Origin: Chitinophagaceae bacterium
Lineage (GTDB): Bacteria; Bacteroidota; Bacteroidia; Chitinophagales; Chitinophagaceae
DNA length: 5,932 nucleotides
Assembly (NCBI GenBank): GCA_003132765.1
Contig: PKYU01000164.1
Span: forward strand, 300-6,231
Direction: 5' to 3'
The notes below the pieces were generated by a model that saw only the letters and a program-made list of their open reading frames with translations, was not told the DNA's origin and made no database searches. The stretch's first letter is position 1. Each line of letters opens with the position of its first letter. Shown in pieces: positions 1-5,932 of the stretch. The position numbers and the translations under genes were made by a program.

Positions 1-195
1 CAACAAATAATTCTTCTAAAAACATTGGTGCCCGGAGCGTATGTGAATTGTACAATGGAAGAAAGAGGCAATAATATAAAACAAGGTATCAAAGTAGAGC
101 TAAAGGGCATTTGCAGTGGTTACATAGGTGGAGATGCTGACATGGGGATTTTTGGTGATGTTTTCTTAATACGATGCTATCAGCTAAAATTGTGA
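1..195 (+). CDS. C-terminal end of OB-fold (tRNA_anti-like / OB_MYG-type) protein, 5' partial
   Basis: An open frame enters from the left edge and ends at TGA 193-195, giving 64 residues; the start lies outside the window. The visible part reads like the second half of the small OB-fold domain annotated as tRNA_anti-like or OB_MYG in Bacteroidota. It has a VNCTM strand near residue 15, then GIKVELKGICSG (residues 29-40), then a terminal DVFLIRC strand (53-59). In this family the usual pattern is a 'VxC' strand, a 'G..V.VKG.C.G' turn and a final 'D(V).L..C' strand, and all three are present. Despite the family name, such proteins are usually small envelope proteins and no tRNA role is implied. 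Only one base separates its stop from the YceI start, so the two are probably co-translated. The family call is by eye from a short fragment; the open frame itself is clear. Confidence 0.66.
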   Translation, partial: QQIILLKTLVPGAYVNCTMEERGNNIKQGIKVELKGICSGYIGGDADMGIFGDVFLIRCYQLKL

Positions 196-196
196 T

Positions 197-751
197 ATGA
201 AAAGAACAATTATTATTTTATTAATGCTATTGTCATGTGGAATCTTTTGCAGTTCATATGGGCAGTTATATTTTACAAAAAATGGCAGATTATCTTTTTT
301 CTCAAAAACCTCCCTCGAAAATATTTCTGCAGATAACAACCAGGTATTGAGTGTACTCAATGTGCAAACCGGCGTACTTCAATTTTCGGTGCTTAACGAT
401 GCCTTTTATTTCCCAAAGGCAAAAATGCAGGAGGATTTTTATGAGAATTATATGGAAACCTATAAATATCCAAAGTCAACTTTCAAAGGAAATATTACCG
501 ATATCAGCAATGTCGATATCTCAAAGGACGGAAATTATAATGTAAGTGCAAGAGGCGATCTCAACATACATGGCGTAACGAAGAGTATAACTGTTCCGGC
601 AACAATAACGGTTACGGGCGGAAAGATATCAGCGGCTTCTTCTTTTAAAGTTTTGGTGAAGGATTATAATATAATCGTTCCGACAATTGTTACAAATAAA
701 ATTGCGGAGAGCATTGAAATTACTGTGAACTGCAGTTACGAAAAAAAATGA
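197..751 (+). CDS. YceI family protein, secreted lipocalin-like
   Basis: A complete 184-residue protein of normal YceI length. Residues 1-22 form a signal peptide: KR, a hydrophobic run, then a probable cut after SSYG before Q23, which places the protein in the periplasm. C14 follows LLS, but the preceding run is short, so a lipoprotein is less likely. YceI hallmarks are visible in order: GRLSFFSKTSLENISA (30-45), the MQEDFYENYME/KYP block (77-92), LNIHGVTKSITVP (122-134), and F150 followed by DYNIIVP (156-162). This is the Bacteroidota form, with a 'tG...F.v....F.F....MqE.F.EnYmE' centre instead of the histidine-bearing N-terminus of E. coli YceI. YceI proteins fold as an extended beta-barrel that can hold a polyisoprenoid or other long lipid; the ligand here is unknown. 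The ATG lies one base after the upstream stop, and the DUF5777-like gene follows after 30 bases. The product is therefore likely made as part of a three-gene envelope unit. Confidence 0.93.
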   Translation: MKRTIIILLMLLSCGIFCSSYGQLYFTKNGRLSFFSKTSLENISADNNQVLSVLNVQTGVLQFSVLNDAFYFPKAKMQEDFYENYMETYKYPKSTFKGNITDISNVDISKDGNYNVSARGDLNIHGVTKSITVPATITVTGGKISAASSFKVLVKDYNIIVPTIVTNKIAESIEITVNCSYEKK

Positions 752-781
752 TCTATCAATTCACTTAATTATTAATATTCT

Positions 782-1789
782 ATGCGCTTGTTAAAATTAT
801 TACTGCCCGCAATTGCACTCTTTAGTTTGCATGAAAAGATAATTGCCCAGGATACAACTAAAGTTGTGAAAGACACAGCCGACCTGATGAATCAATTGGA
901 AAATGAGTCCCGTACAAATAAAACCATGTACGCTGCCGGTACATTTAAGTATACCCGGGTTATTAATGGCCAATCTGTCGAAAATTTACCCACGAATGTT
1001 TTGGATTTTAGAATATCACATCGTTTTGGTCCTTTAAACCAGGGTTTATATAATTTTTTTGGGCTTGATTATGCCGCATTTAATGTGCGCATCGGTTTCG
1101 ATTATGGTATTACCAACAGTCTTATGATTGGTGTGGGCCACAATGCTTATCAGAAAACATACGATGCCTTTTTTAAATTAAAAATATTAAAGCAATCTAA
1201 AGGCGCAGTTAATATGCCTTTTACGGTATCATTTGTGCCAACCATTTCAATTAATAATGTTAAATCAAGTGATTTCGGTTATGACTTTTCTGATTCTACA
1301 GATACAAAAAAAGGCAAAGCCTCTTATACATTCCAGTTACTTATTGGAAGAAAATTTTCGGAAGGATTTTCATTGCAGCTAATGCCAACCTATATTCATG
1401 TAGACAATATTTCTTTCAATCATTATAAAGACAATATGTATATTCGGGATATTGTTGCGATCGGCATTGCAGGTCGTCAAAAAATTTCCAAAAGAATGAG
1501 TATAAACGCTGAATATTATTACCAGCTGCCAAATACAGAAAGCTCTACAGCAACTAATGCTGCATCTGTTGGACTGGAGATAGGAACAGGAGGCCATGTT
1601 TTTCAATTACTATTTACCAATGCATTGGGAATAACAGAAAAATCATTTATTTCAGAAACAGACAGAACCGATAAGACGAATGGAGGCTTTGACAAACATG
1701 GTTTAAGATTCGGATTTAATATTTCAAGGGTATTTCAATTAGGAAAAAAACACGGAGATAATAAAAGTAAAGATTGGGGAAAAAAATAA
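782..1789 (+). CDS. DUF5777-like predicted outer-membrane beta-barrel protein
   Basis: A 335-residue protein starting at ATG. Residues 1-22 form a signal peptide (RLLKLLLPAIALFSL, probable cut IIA before Q23). After a short polar stretch (24-48), the body alternates hydrophobic and polar residues and is rich in Gly, Tyr and Phe, as expected for transmembrane beta-strands. Blocks I associate with DUF5777 are TFKYTRVINGQSVE (54-67), LDFRISHRFGPLN (74-86), FFGLD (92-96) and the following IGFDYGITNSLMIGVG (104-119). The last strand appears to be LRFGFNISRVFQL, followed by a lysine-rich tail of about a dozen residues ending DWGKK, so the barrel does not end on a terminal aromatic residue. Genes of this family often sit beside YceI genes in Bacteroidota, as here with a 30-base gap. 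The function is unknown; a porin or lipid-handling role would be a guess. Barrel prediction is by eye. Confidence 0.82.
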   Translation: MRLLKLLLPAIALFSLHEKIIAQDTTKVVKDTADLMNQLENESRTNKTMYAAGTFKYTRVINGQSVENLPTNVLDFRISHRFGPLNQGLYNFFGLDYAAFNVRIGFDYGITNSLMIGVGHNAYQKTYDAFFKLKILKQSKGAVNMPFTVSFVPTISINNVKSSDFGYDFSDSTDTKKGKASYTFQLLIGRKFSEGFSLQLMPTYIHVDNISFNHYKDNMYIRDIVAIGIAGRQKISKRMSINAEYYYQLPNTESSTATNAASVGLEIGTGGHVFQLLFTNALGITEKSFISETDRTDKTNGGFDKHGLRFGFNISRVFQLGKKHGDNKSKDWGKK

Positions 1790-1816
1790 ATTTAATTATT
1801 GATTAAATTAAATTTA
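1787..1816. repeat. AT-only inverted repeat after the DUF5777-like gene
   Basis: AATTTAAT (1789-1796) and ATTAAATT (1802-1809) are perfect inverted copies around a 5-base spacer. An alternative outer pairing is TAAATTT (1787-1793) with AAATTTA (1810-1816). It begins at the stop codon of the DUF5777-like gene and lies in the 61-base gap before the glycosyltransferase operon. It could be a weak transcript 3' end or an operator, but the stem has no G/C and no clean U-tract follows. In such AT-rich spacer DNA it may be chance. Confidence 0.3.
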
Positions 1817-1850
1817 CCGTTGAAATAATGGTTTGAAAAAATAATTAAGT

Positions 1851-2762
1851 TTGACCGATCTTACTTCATTTCCTCTTGTAACAATTGTAATTCCTACATA
1901 CAACCGTAAAGAATTATTACAAAAAGCAATCGCCTCAGTCCTTTCACAAACATATGCAAACTGGGAACTTTTTATTGTCGATGATGAGTCTGTTGATGAT
2001 ACCAAAACGTTCGTTACATCGATAAAAGATACAAGAATACATTTATTAAATTTAGATCATACAGGCAATATTGCGGGACTTCGAAATGCCGGTGCAGCAT
2101 CAGGTTCAGGAGTATGGATCGCATTTTTGGATTCCGATGACGAATGGATAAATGATAAGCTGGAGAAACAACTTCGTTTGCTGCTACAAGAAAAAAAACA
2201 ATGGAGTTATGGCGGCTATGAATTAATGAATGAGGCATCTCAAACAATTCCTGATAAGTATGGAAGATTCAGCCCAATTTCAGGATGGATTACTCCGCAA
2301 TTATTAACATGCGAGGCTGCAGTAAACATTGGTTCGTTAATGATACATAGAACTCTTTTTAATAAAACAGGGGGCTTCAATAGCGAATCAAGACTGCTTT
2401 ACAGGGAAGATTATGAATTAGCTTTGCGTTTATCTTTGCTTGCTGAAGGATTGGCTGCACCTGATTTGCTGGTGCGCATAAGGGAACTAGCTAACCGTTC
2501 CACAAATACAATTGATGACGGGTATCAGCGAACTGCGTTTGTGTATCAGCATTTTTTAAATTCAAAACCAGGAGATGAATATGAACGCATTGCCCGGCGG
2601 CGGATGGCATATCATCTTGCCGAAATGTCAGTAGACTGTATGCAACGTCGAATGTATTTGAAGGCTGTATCGCAGCTTGCAAAAGCATTTGTAAATCGCG
2701 ACAAATTAAGGCATTTGTTTTCGGCAATGTATCGTGGGCTCGGTACAGGAAATAAAAAATAA
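1851..2762 (+). CDS. Family 2 (GT-A) glycosyltransferase
   Basis: A 303-residue cytoplasmic enzyme expected to move a sugar from a nucleotide-sugar donor to a glycan or lipid-linked acceptor. The GT2 fold is clear: first strand and loop TIVIPTYNRKELLQKAI (11-27), SQTYANWELFIVDDES (32-47) with nucleotide-contacting D44/D45, GLRNAGA (76-82), and the metal-binding DSDDEW (94-99). A GGF turn (174-176) and REDYELALRL (185-194) follow, with E186-D187 as the probable catalytic-base region. Residues from about 225 are helical, basic and without membrane segments. The start is taken as TTG 1851: an in-frame TAA lies at 1842-1844, no in-frame ATG or GTG occurs before the first strand, and the first in-frame ATG (codon 126) would remove the donor-binding half. 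It is the first gene of the glycan block, and its end overlaps or nearly abuts the ABC transporter gene. Donor and acceptor cannot be read from sequence. Confidence 0.93.
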   Translation: MTDLTSFPLVTIVIPTYNRKELLQKAIASVLSQTYANWELFIVDDESVDDTKTFVTSIKDTRIHLLNLDHTGNIAGLRNAGAASGSGVWIAFLDSDDEWINDKLEKQLRLLLQEKKQWSYGGYELMNEASQTIPDKYGRFSPISGWITPQLLTCEAAVNIGSLMIHRTLFNKTGGFNSESRLLYREDYELALRLSLLAEGLAAPDLLVRIRELANRSTNTIDDGYQRTAFVYQHFLNSKPGDEYERIARRRMAYHLAEMSVDCMQRRMYLKAVSQLAKAFVNRDKLRHLFSAMYRGLGTGNKK

Positions 2763-4446
2763 AATAAAAATTCAAACAGAGCAAGTGAACAAAATTGTAA
2801 AGGATATTTTCAAAATAATTGATGGCAGGGAAAAGAAAAAATTTGCAAATCTTGTATTGTTTGATGTAGTGATAAGTTTGCTGGATATTTCTTTCCTGGC
2901 GCTCCTTTTATTTGTAATTCATTTTTATACAACACCGCATCATTCAATTTCACTTCGTTATTTTCCACTCCTGGATAATTATCCCTTATTACTAATCGTT
3001 GTTTTTTTTATTCTCTTTAGTGCCAAAAATTTTTTTGGCTTTATAGTATTCAGAATGCAATTGCATTTTGTATATGATGTTGCATCCAGGCTTTCACAAA
3101 AGAAATTATCAAATTACCTTAATGGCAATTATTACGATTATATAAACATTGATTCTTCTGTGCATATCAGAAATATAAGCCAGCAGCCAATTGAATTCGG
3201 GCATTATGTGCTTGGGGGATTGCAACAAATTATCAGCCAGTCTGTTTTGATATTGCTTACAATTATTGTTATTCTTATTTTTAATCCCGTGTTGTTCCCG
3301 CTTCTTTTTGCCATACTTACGCCGCCCATTCTACTTACAGGGATTTTAATGAAAAAAAAATTAACCACCGTCCGGAAAATGGCAAAGCCTGTCAGCGAAA
3401 AAACATTACAACATCTGAAAGAGGCATTGTCAGCCTACATTGAAAGTAATTTATATGGGCGCAAAGATTTTTTTTCAAACAGGTATCACGCCTCGCAGTC
3501 AAAATTTAATGCTTTCTTGTCAGAACAACTGGCAATACAAAATATGCCGTCAAGGCTTATTGAAGTTTTTGCGATATTTGGATTGGTAGTTTTGATATTG
3601 ATTAATTCATTTACTGCAAATAACAACTCTCTTGAATTAATAACATTAGGAGCTTTTATGGCTGCCGTATATAAAATTATTCCCGGTATTGTAAAAATCT
3701 TAAATAGCAATGGCCAGATAAAAACTTATGAATTTACTATAGGCAATTTGTTGCAAACCGAAGAAGAAGCAATACTTGAAAAAGGGCTGACAAATAATAA
3801 ATTGAACTCAGTTGAATTCAGAAAAATATCTTTCAGTTATAAAAATGAATTAGTGCTTGATAATTTTTGTTTGCAAATGATGCAGGGTGCATTTATAGGT
3901 TTATCAGGAAAATCAGGAAAAGGAAAAACAACTATTATAAATTTATTACTTGGATTTCTTGAATCAAGTAACGGAAGTATTTATTTTAATAATATAGTGA
4001 CAAATGCTGCAGAACGCCAGCAATATTGGAAAAATATTTCCTATGTAAAGCAGCAGCAGCTTATGATCTATGACAGCATCGTTAATAATATAACACTGAC
4101 TGAAAATGTTTATGATACCGAAAGATTAGAAAGTGCAATTAAGGCCGCAGGATTAGGAGAACTGATTGATAAATGTCCTGAAGGAATGAATACGATAATA
4201 AGCGAAGAAGGCAAAAATATAAGCGGCGGGCAGCGGCAGCGCATTTCTATAGCAAGAGCCTTATATAAAGATGCGGACTTAATAATACTCGACGAACCCT
4301 TTAATGAGTTAGACAGAAATTCAGAAGATTTATTGCTGGAGCATTTTATTAAACTATCAAAGCAGGGAAAAATAATTTTGCTTATAACGCATAACAAAGA
4401 AAGCTTATCTTATTGTAATAAAATCATTTATTTAGATGAAGCATGA
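2734..4446 (+). CDS. Half-size ABC exporter, probable lipid-linked glycan flippase (PglK/MsbA class)
   Basis: Up to 570 residues with membrane domain and ATPase fused, the usual length for a half-transporter that works as a homodimer in the cytoplasmic membrane. An amphipathic N-terminal 'elbow' (about 20-38) precedes six likely membrane helices near 41-64, 83-105, 165-183, 186-205, 277-293 and 303-323. The ATPase has an A-loop tyrosine (FSYK, Y369), Walker A GKSGKGKTT (392-400), Q-loop Q440, signature ISGGQ (496-500, Ile for the usual Leu), Walker B LIILDEP with E521, D-loop NELD (524-527) and H-loop H553, so it should be active. The position between two glycosyltransferases suggests export of a lipid-linked oligosaccharide or LPS precursor; this is inferred from context. 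The start is uncertain: GTG 2734 gives a 29-base overlap with the GT2 gene, while GTG 2785 (codon 18) begins just before the elbow, 22 bases after the GT2 stop, and is equally or more plausible. No early in-frame ATG exists, and the frame is closed by TAA at 2707-2709. Confidence 0.93.
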   Translation: MGSVQEIKNKIKIQTEQVNKIVKDIFKIIDGREKKKFANLVLFDVVISLLDISFLALLLFVIHFYTTPHHSISLRYFPLLDNYPLLLIVVFFILFSAKNFFGFIVFRMQLHFVYDVASRLSQKKLSNYLNGNYYDYINIDSSVHIRNISQQPIEFGHYVLGGLQQIISQSVLILLTIIVILIFNPVLFPLLFAILTPPILLTGILMKKKLTTVRKMAKPVSEKTLQHLKEALSAYIESNLYGRKDFFSNRYHASQSKFNAFLSEQLAIQNMPSRLIEVFAIFGLVVLILINSFTANNNSLELITLGAFMAAVYKIIPGIVKILNSNGQIKTYEFTIGNLLQTEEEAILEKGLTNNKLNSVEFRKISFSYKNELVLDNFCLQMMQGAFIGLSGKSGKGKTTIINLLLGFLESSNGSIYFNNIVTNAAERQQYWKNISYVKQQQLMIYDSIVNNITLTENVYDTERLESAIKAAGLGELIDKCPEGMNTIISEEGKNISGGQRQRISIARALYKDADLIILDEPFNELDRNSEDLLLEHFIKLSKQGKIILLITHNKESLSYCNKIIYLDEA

Positions 4447-5506
4447 TCAAAAAGCCTTAGTAATAATTTCGCCGGGCTTTCCGAAAGATGAAGCCGATAC
4501 CACCTGCCTTCCTGCACAACAAATTTTTATAAAGGCATTGAATAAAAAGTTTCCTTCTTTAAATGTGATTATTCTTAGTTGCAGGTATCCGTTTTCCAGG
4601 TCATCATACAAATGGTATGGCAACATAGTAATTCCATTTAATGTAAAGAAAAAGTCCCTGATTGGCTGGGTACGTTTATGGCGGGTATTAGATGAATTAA
4701 AAAAAGAGAATGACATTATTGGTTTATTCAGTTTTTGGTGCGGAGAATGCGCATTTATCGGGAAGTACTTTGGCAAAAGAAATAGCCTAAAACATTTTAC
4801 CTGGATATTGGGGCAGGATGCACGAAAAGGAAATAAATATATACCTCTTATTCGCCCGCAATCAAATGAATTGATTGCGATGTCTTATTTTTTGTCAAAA
4901 GAATTTTATAAAAATTATGGTATTCAACCACAACATATTATTCCTAATGGAATAGACACATCATTATTTCTGCCGCGAAATGTTGAAAGAGATATAACTA
5001 TTTTGGGAGCAGGATCATTGATAGCATTAAAACAATATGATGTATTTATTAATGTTGTAAAGGAAATTATAAAAAAAATGCCAGATACTTCTGCAATGCT
5101 GTGCGGCAAAGGGTCCCGGCAAATGGAATTGCATCAATTAATTTTGCAGCAACAACTCCAGAATAATATTGTATTAACCGGTGAAAAACCTCATAGAGAA
5201 ATTTTAACTTTAATGCAGCATGCAAAAATTTTTCTGCATACTTCAAACTATGAAGGTTTTAGCACGGTTTGCCTGGAAGCTTTATGTGCAGGTTGCCATG
5301 TTATAAGTTTTATAAAACCTATGCAGCATGATATTGATCACTGGCATATTGTTGAAACAAAAGAAGAAATGATAAATAAAGCATTGAATTTGCTTAATGA
5401 TGCTGCAACGCAGTATAGCTGTGTATTTCCCTATTCAATGGATGCAAATGCAAGATCTGTTATGGATCTATTTGGTTATAATCCAACTAATGAAGTAGTG
5501 GGATAG
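4436..5506 (+). CDS. Family 4 (GT-B) glycosyltransferase
   Basis: A 356-residue cytoplasmic or membrane-associated retaining-type glycosyltransferase. The N-terminal acceptor half (about 1-165) includes SPGFPKDEADTTCLPAQQ (12-29), a typical GT4 opening, and WILGQDAR (123-130). The hinge carries PNGID (170-174), the common 'NGVD' motif. The donor-binding half follows: ILGAGSLIALKQYDVFI (189-205), LCGKGS (222-227), VLTGEKPHREI (246-256), then HTSNYEGFSTVCLEALCAG (268-286). In this last block E273 and E281 form the E-x7-E motif that contacts the donor sugar nucleotide, so the active site looks intact. The C-terminus is slightly shorter than in many GT4 enzymes. The ATG lies inside the last codons of the ABC gene (11-base overlap, ATGAAGCATGA), which suggests translational coupling. 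It probably adds a sugar to the same glycan that the ABC protein exports; linkage and substrate are unknown. Confidence 0.94.
   Translation: MKHDQKALVIISPGFPKDEADTTCLPAQQIFIKALNKKFPSLNVIILSCRYPFSRSSYKWYGNIVIPFNVKKKSLIGWVRLWRVLDELKKENDIIGLFSFWCGECAFIGKYFGKRNSLKHFTWILGQDARKGNKYIPLIRPQSNELIAMSYFLSKEFYKNYGIQPQHIIPNGIDTSLFLPRNVERDITILGAGSLIALKQYDVFINVVKEIIKKMPDTSAMLCGKGSRQMELHQLILQQQLQNNIVLTGEKPHREILTLMQHAKIFLHTSNYEGFSTVCLEALCAGCHVISFIKPMQHDIDHWHIVETKEEMINKALNLLNDAATQYSCVFPYSMDANARSVMDLFGYNPTNEVVG
5487..5506. other. Tail-to-tail coding overlap of the GT4 and GT9 genes
   Basis: The + strand GT4 gene ends at TAG 5504-5506, and the - strand GT9 gene ends at the complement of 5487-5489, so 20 bases code on both strands. 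There is no intergenic space for a dedicated bidirectional terminator. Transcripts from either side would run into the other gene and could be antisense to it. Confidence 0.85.
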
Positions 5507-5932
5507 CTTTTTCAAAAACAAATTCAGGAGTGTATCGTGTCAGGCAACGCGTATCGTCATATTTGCAAAATTGAAGCATGCAATTTCCACATTCAAGATC
5601 TGAGGAATCTAATAATATAGTGTGATTGCCGAGTGGCCTACTCCTGCCATGTGTAGAGCCAAACATTGCTAAGGTGGGAATGCCTGACACCCAGGCCATG
5701 TGCATCAATCCGGAATCTTCAGATAAAACAAATTTTGCCGATTGTATAATTGCAAATGCTTCTGAAGGTAAAGTTTTATTTACAAGATTAATAAGTTTAT
5801 CTCCTAATTCACTTTTAAAATAATCTGCTTTTGCTGCAATTGAATTAACACCTAAAACAAGGAACTGTGTTGCAGGAAATATATTCAGCCACAACCTTGC
5901 GAAATCAGCATAATTTTTCAAAGGCCAATTGC
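5487..5932 (-). CDS. C-terminal part of family 9 (heptosyltransferase-like) glycosyltransferase, 5' partial
   Basis: A reverse-strand frame that stays open to the right edge: before the nominal TTG at 5921 it continues as N-W-P, giving NWPLKNYADFARLW. That fits the 'WP.e.fa.L' segment that opens the second Rossmann domain of GT9 enzymes, so the TTG is not the real start and about half the protein or more lies outside. Numbering from 5921, SEDSGLMHMAWVSGIPTLAMFG (67-88; EDSG at 5709-5720) is the family's donor-binding loop, and HGRSRPLG (91-98) follows. C111, C114, C119 and C126 reproduce the C-x2-C-x4-C-x6-C spacing I recall from many GT9 proteins. GT9 members transfer ADP-heptose or related sugars to the LPS inner core; the exact sugar cannot be told. 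It stops at TAG (5487-5489 on the + strand), inside the end of the convergent GT4 gene. It probably belongs to an LPS or glycan locus continuing to the right. Confidence 0.9.
   Translation of the reverse strand, partial: NWPLKNYADFARLWLNIFPATQFLVLGVNSIAAKADYFKSELGDKLINLVNKTLPSEAFAIIQSAKFVLSEDSGLMHMAWVSGIPTLAMFGSTHGRSRPLGNHTILLDSSDLECGNCMLQFCKYDDTRCLTRYTPEFVFEKAIPLLH

Noticed and set aside
1820..1853. Bacteroidota-type promoter match: TTG (1820-1822), 23-base spacer, TAAGTTTG (1846-1853) fitting TAnnTTTG
   Set aside because: The -7 element would overlap the TTG start codon and place the transcript start inside the GT2 coding region, with no usable in-frame start downstream. A chance match in AT-rich DNA is more likely, unless the true start is misread.
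2014..2784. Reverse-strand open frames opposite the GT2 gene (2014-2247 and 2491-2784)
   Set aside because: They lie antisense to a well-supported glycosyltransferase and show no domain, signal peptide or sensible start context.
3022..3039. Near-perfect palindrome GCCAAAAA / TTTTTGGC inside the ABC gene
   Set aside because: It is fully explained by codons for Ala-Lys-Asn-Phe-Phe-Gly in a membrane segment. The stem is weak and there is no reason to expect a terminator mid-gene.
3352..3360. A9 homopolymer in the ABC gene, with A8 in the GT2 gene (2191-2198) and T8 at 3002-3009, as possible phase-variation tracts
   Set aside because: The tracts are short, the reading frames are intact, and such lysine/phenylalanine-coding runs are expected in AT-rich genomes. 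No population variation can be seen from one sequence.
5626..5823. Plus-strand open frame opposite the GT9 gene
   Set aside because: The reverse strand encodes clear GT9 motifs over the same bases; the plus-strand frame has no recognisable features and is a shadow.
1..5932. Mobile elements, CRISPR arrays, toxin-antitoxin or defence genes, tRNAs and riboswitches
   Set aside because: No direct repeats, terminal inverted repeats, transposase or nuclease motifs, or structured-RNA signatures were seen. Nearly all bases are accounted for by seven protein-coding genes, and the gaps are 61 bases or less.

Overview
The window looks like ordinary chromosomal DNA from a member of the Bacteroidota, most like the Chitinophagaceae or a close relative. 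It is AT-rich, has A-rich gene starts with no clear Shine-Dalgarno motifs, and carries a Bacteroidota-type YceI protein next to a DUF5777-type beta-barrel protein. This placement rests on recognising protein families by eye, not on a search. I see no tRNA, rRNA, CRISPR array, insertion sequence or phage gene.

Left part (1-1789, all + strand): three closely spaced genes form an envelope module. They are the C-terminal end of a small OB-fold (tRNA_anti-like/OB_MYG-type) protein, a secreted YceI-family lipocalin-like protein, and a DUF5777-like predicted outer-membrane beta-barrel. The gaps are 1 and 30 bases, so co-transcription is likely. The joint role of these genes is not established.

Middle part (1851-5506, all + strand): a compact surface-glycan operon. 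It encodes a family 2 (GT-A) glycosyltransferase, a half-size ABC exporter resembling lipid-linked oligosaccharide flippases (PglK/MsbA class), and a family 4 (GT-B) glycosyltransferase. The genes overlap or nearly abut. The likely logic is sugar transfer onto a lipid carrier at the inner face of the cytoplasmic membrane, followed by ATP-driven export or flipping. The first two genes of this block appear to start with TTG and GTG rather than ATG.

Right edge (5487-5932, - strand): the C-terminal third or so of a family 9 (ADP-heptose:LPS heptosyltransferase-like) glycosyltransferase, whose 5' end lies beyond the window. It converges on the GT4 gene, and the two coding regions overlap tail to tail by 20 bases. 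The glycan locus therefore probably continues to the right on the other strand.

I did not find convincing evidence of a new biological system. The least understood part is the OB-fold/YceI/DUF5777 module.
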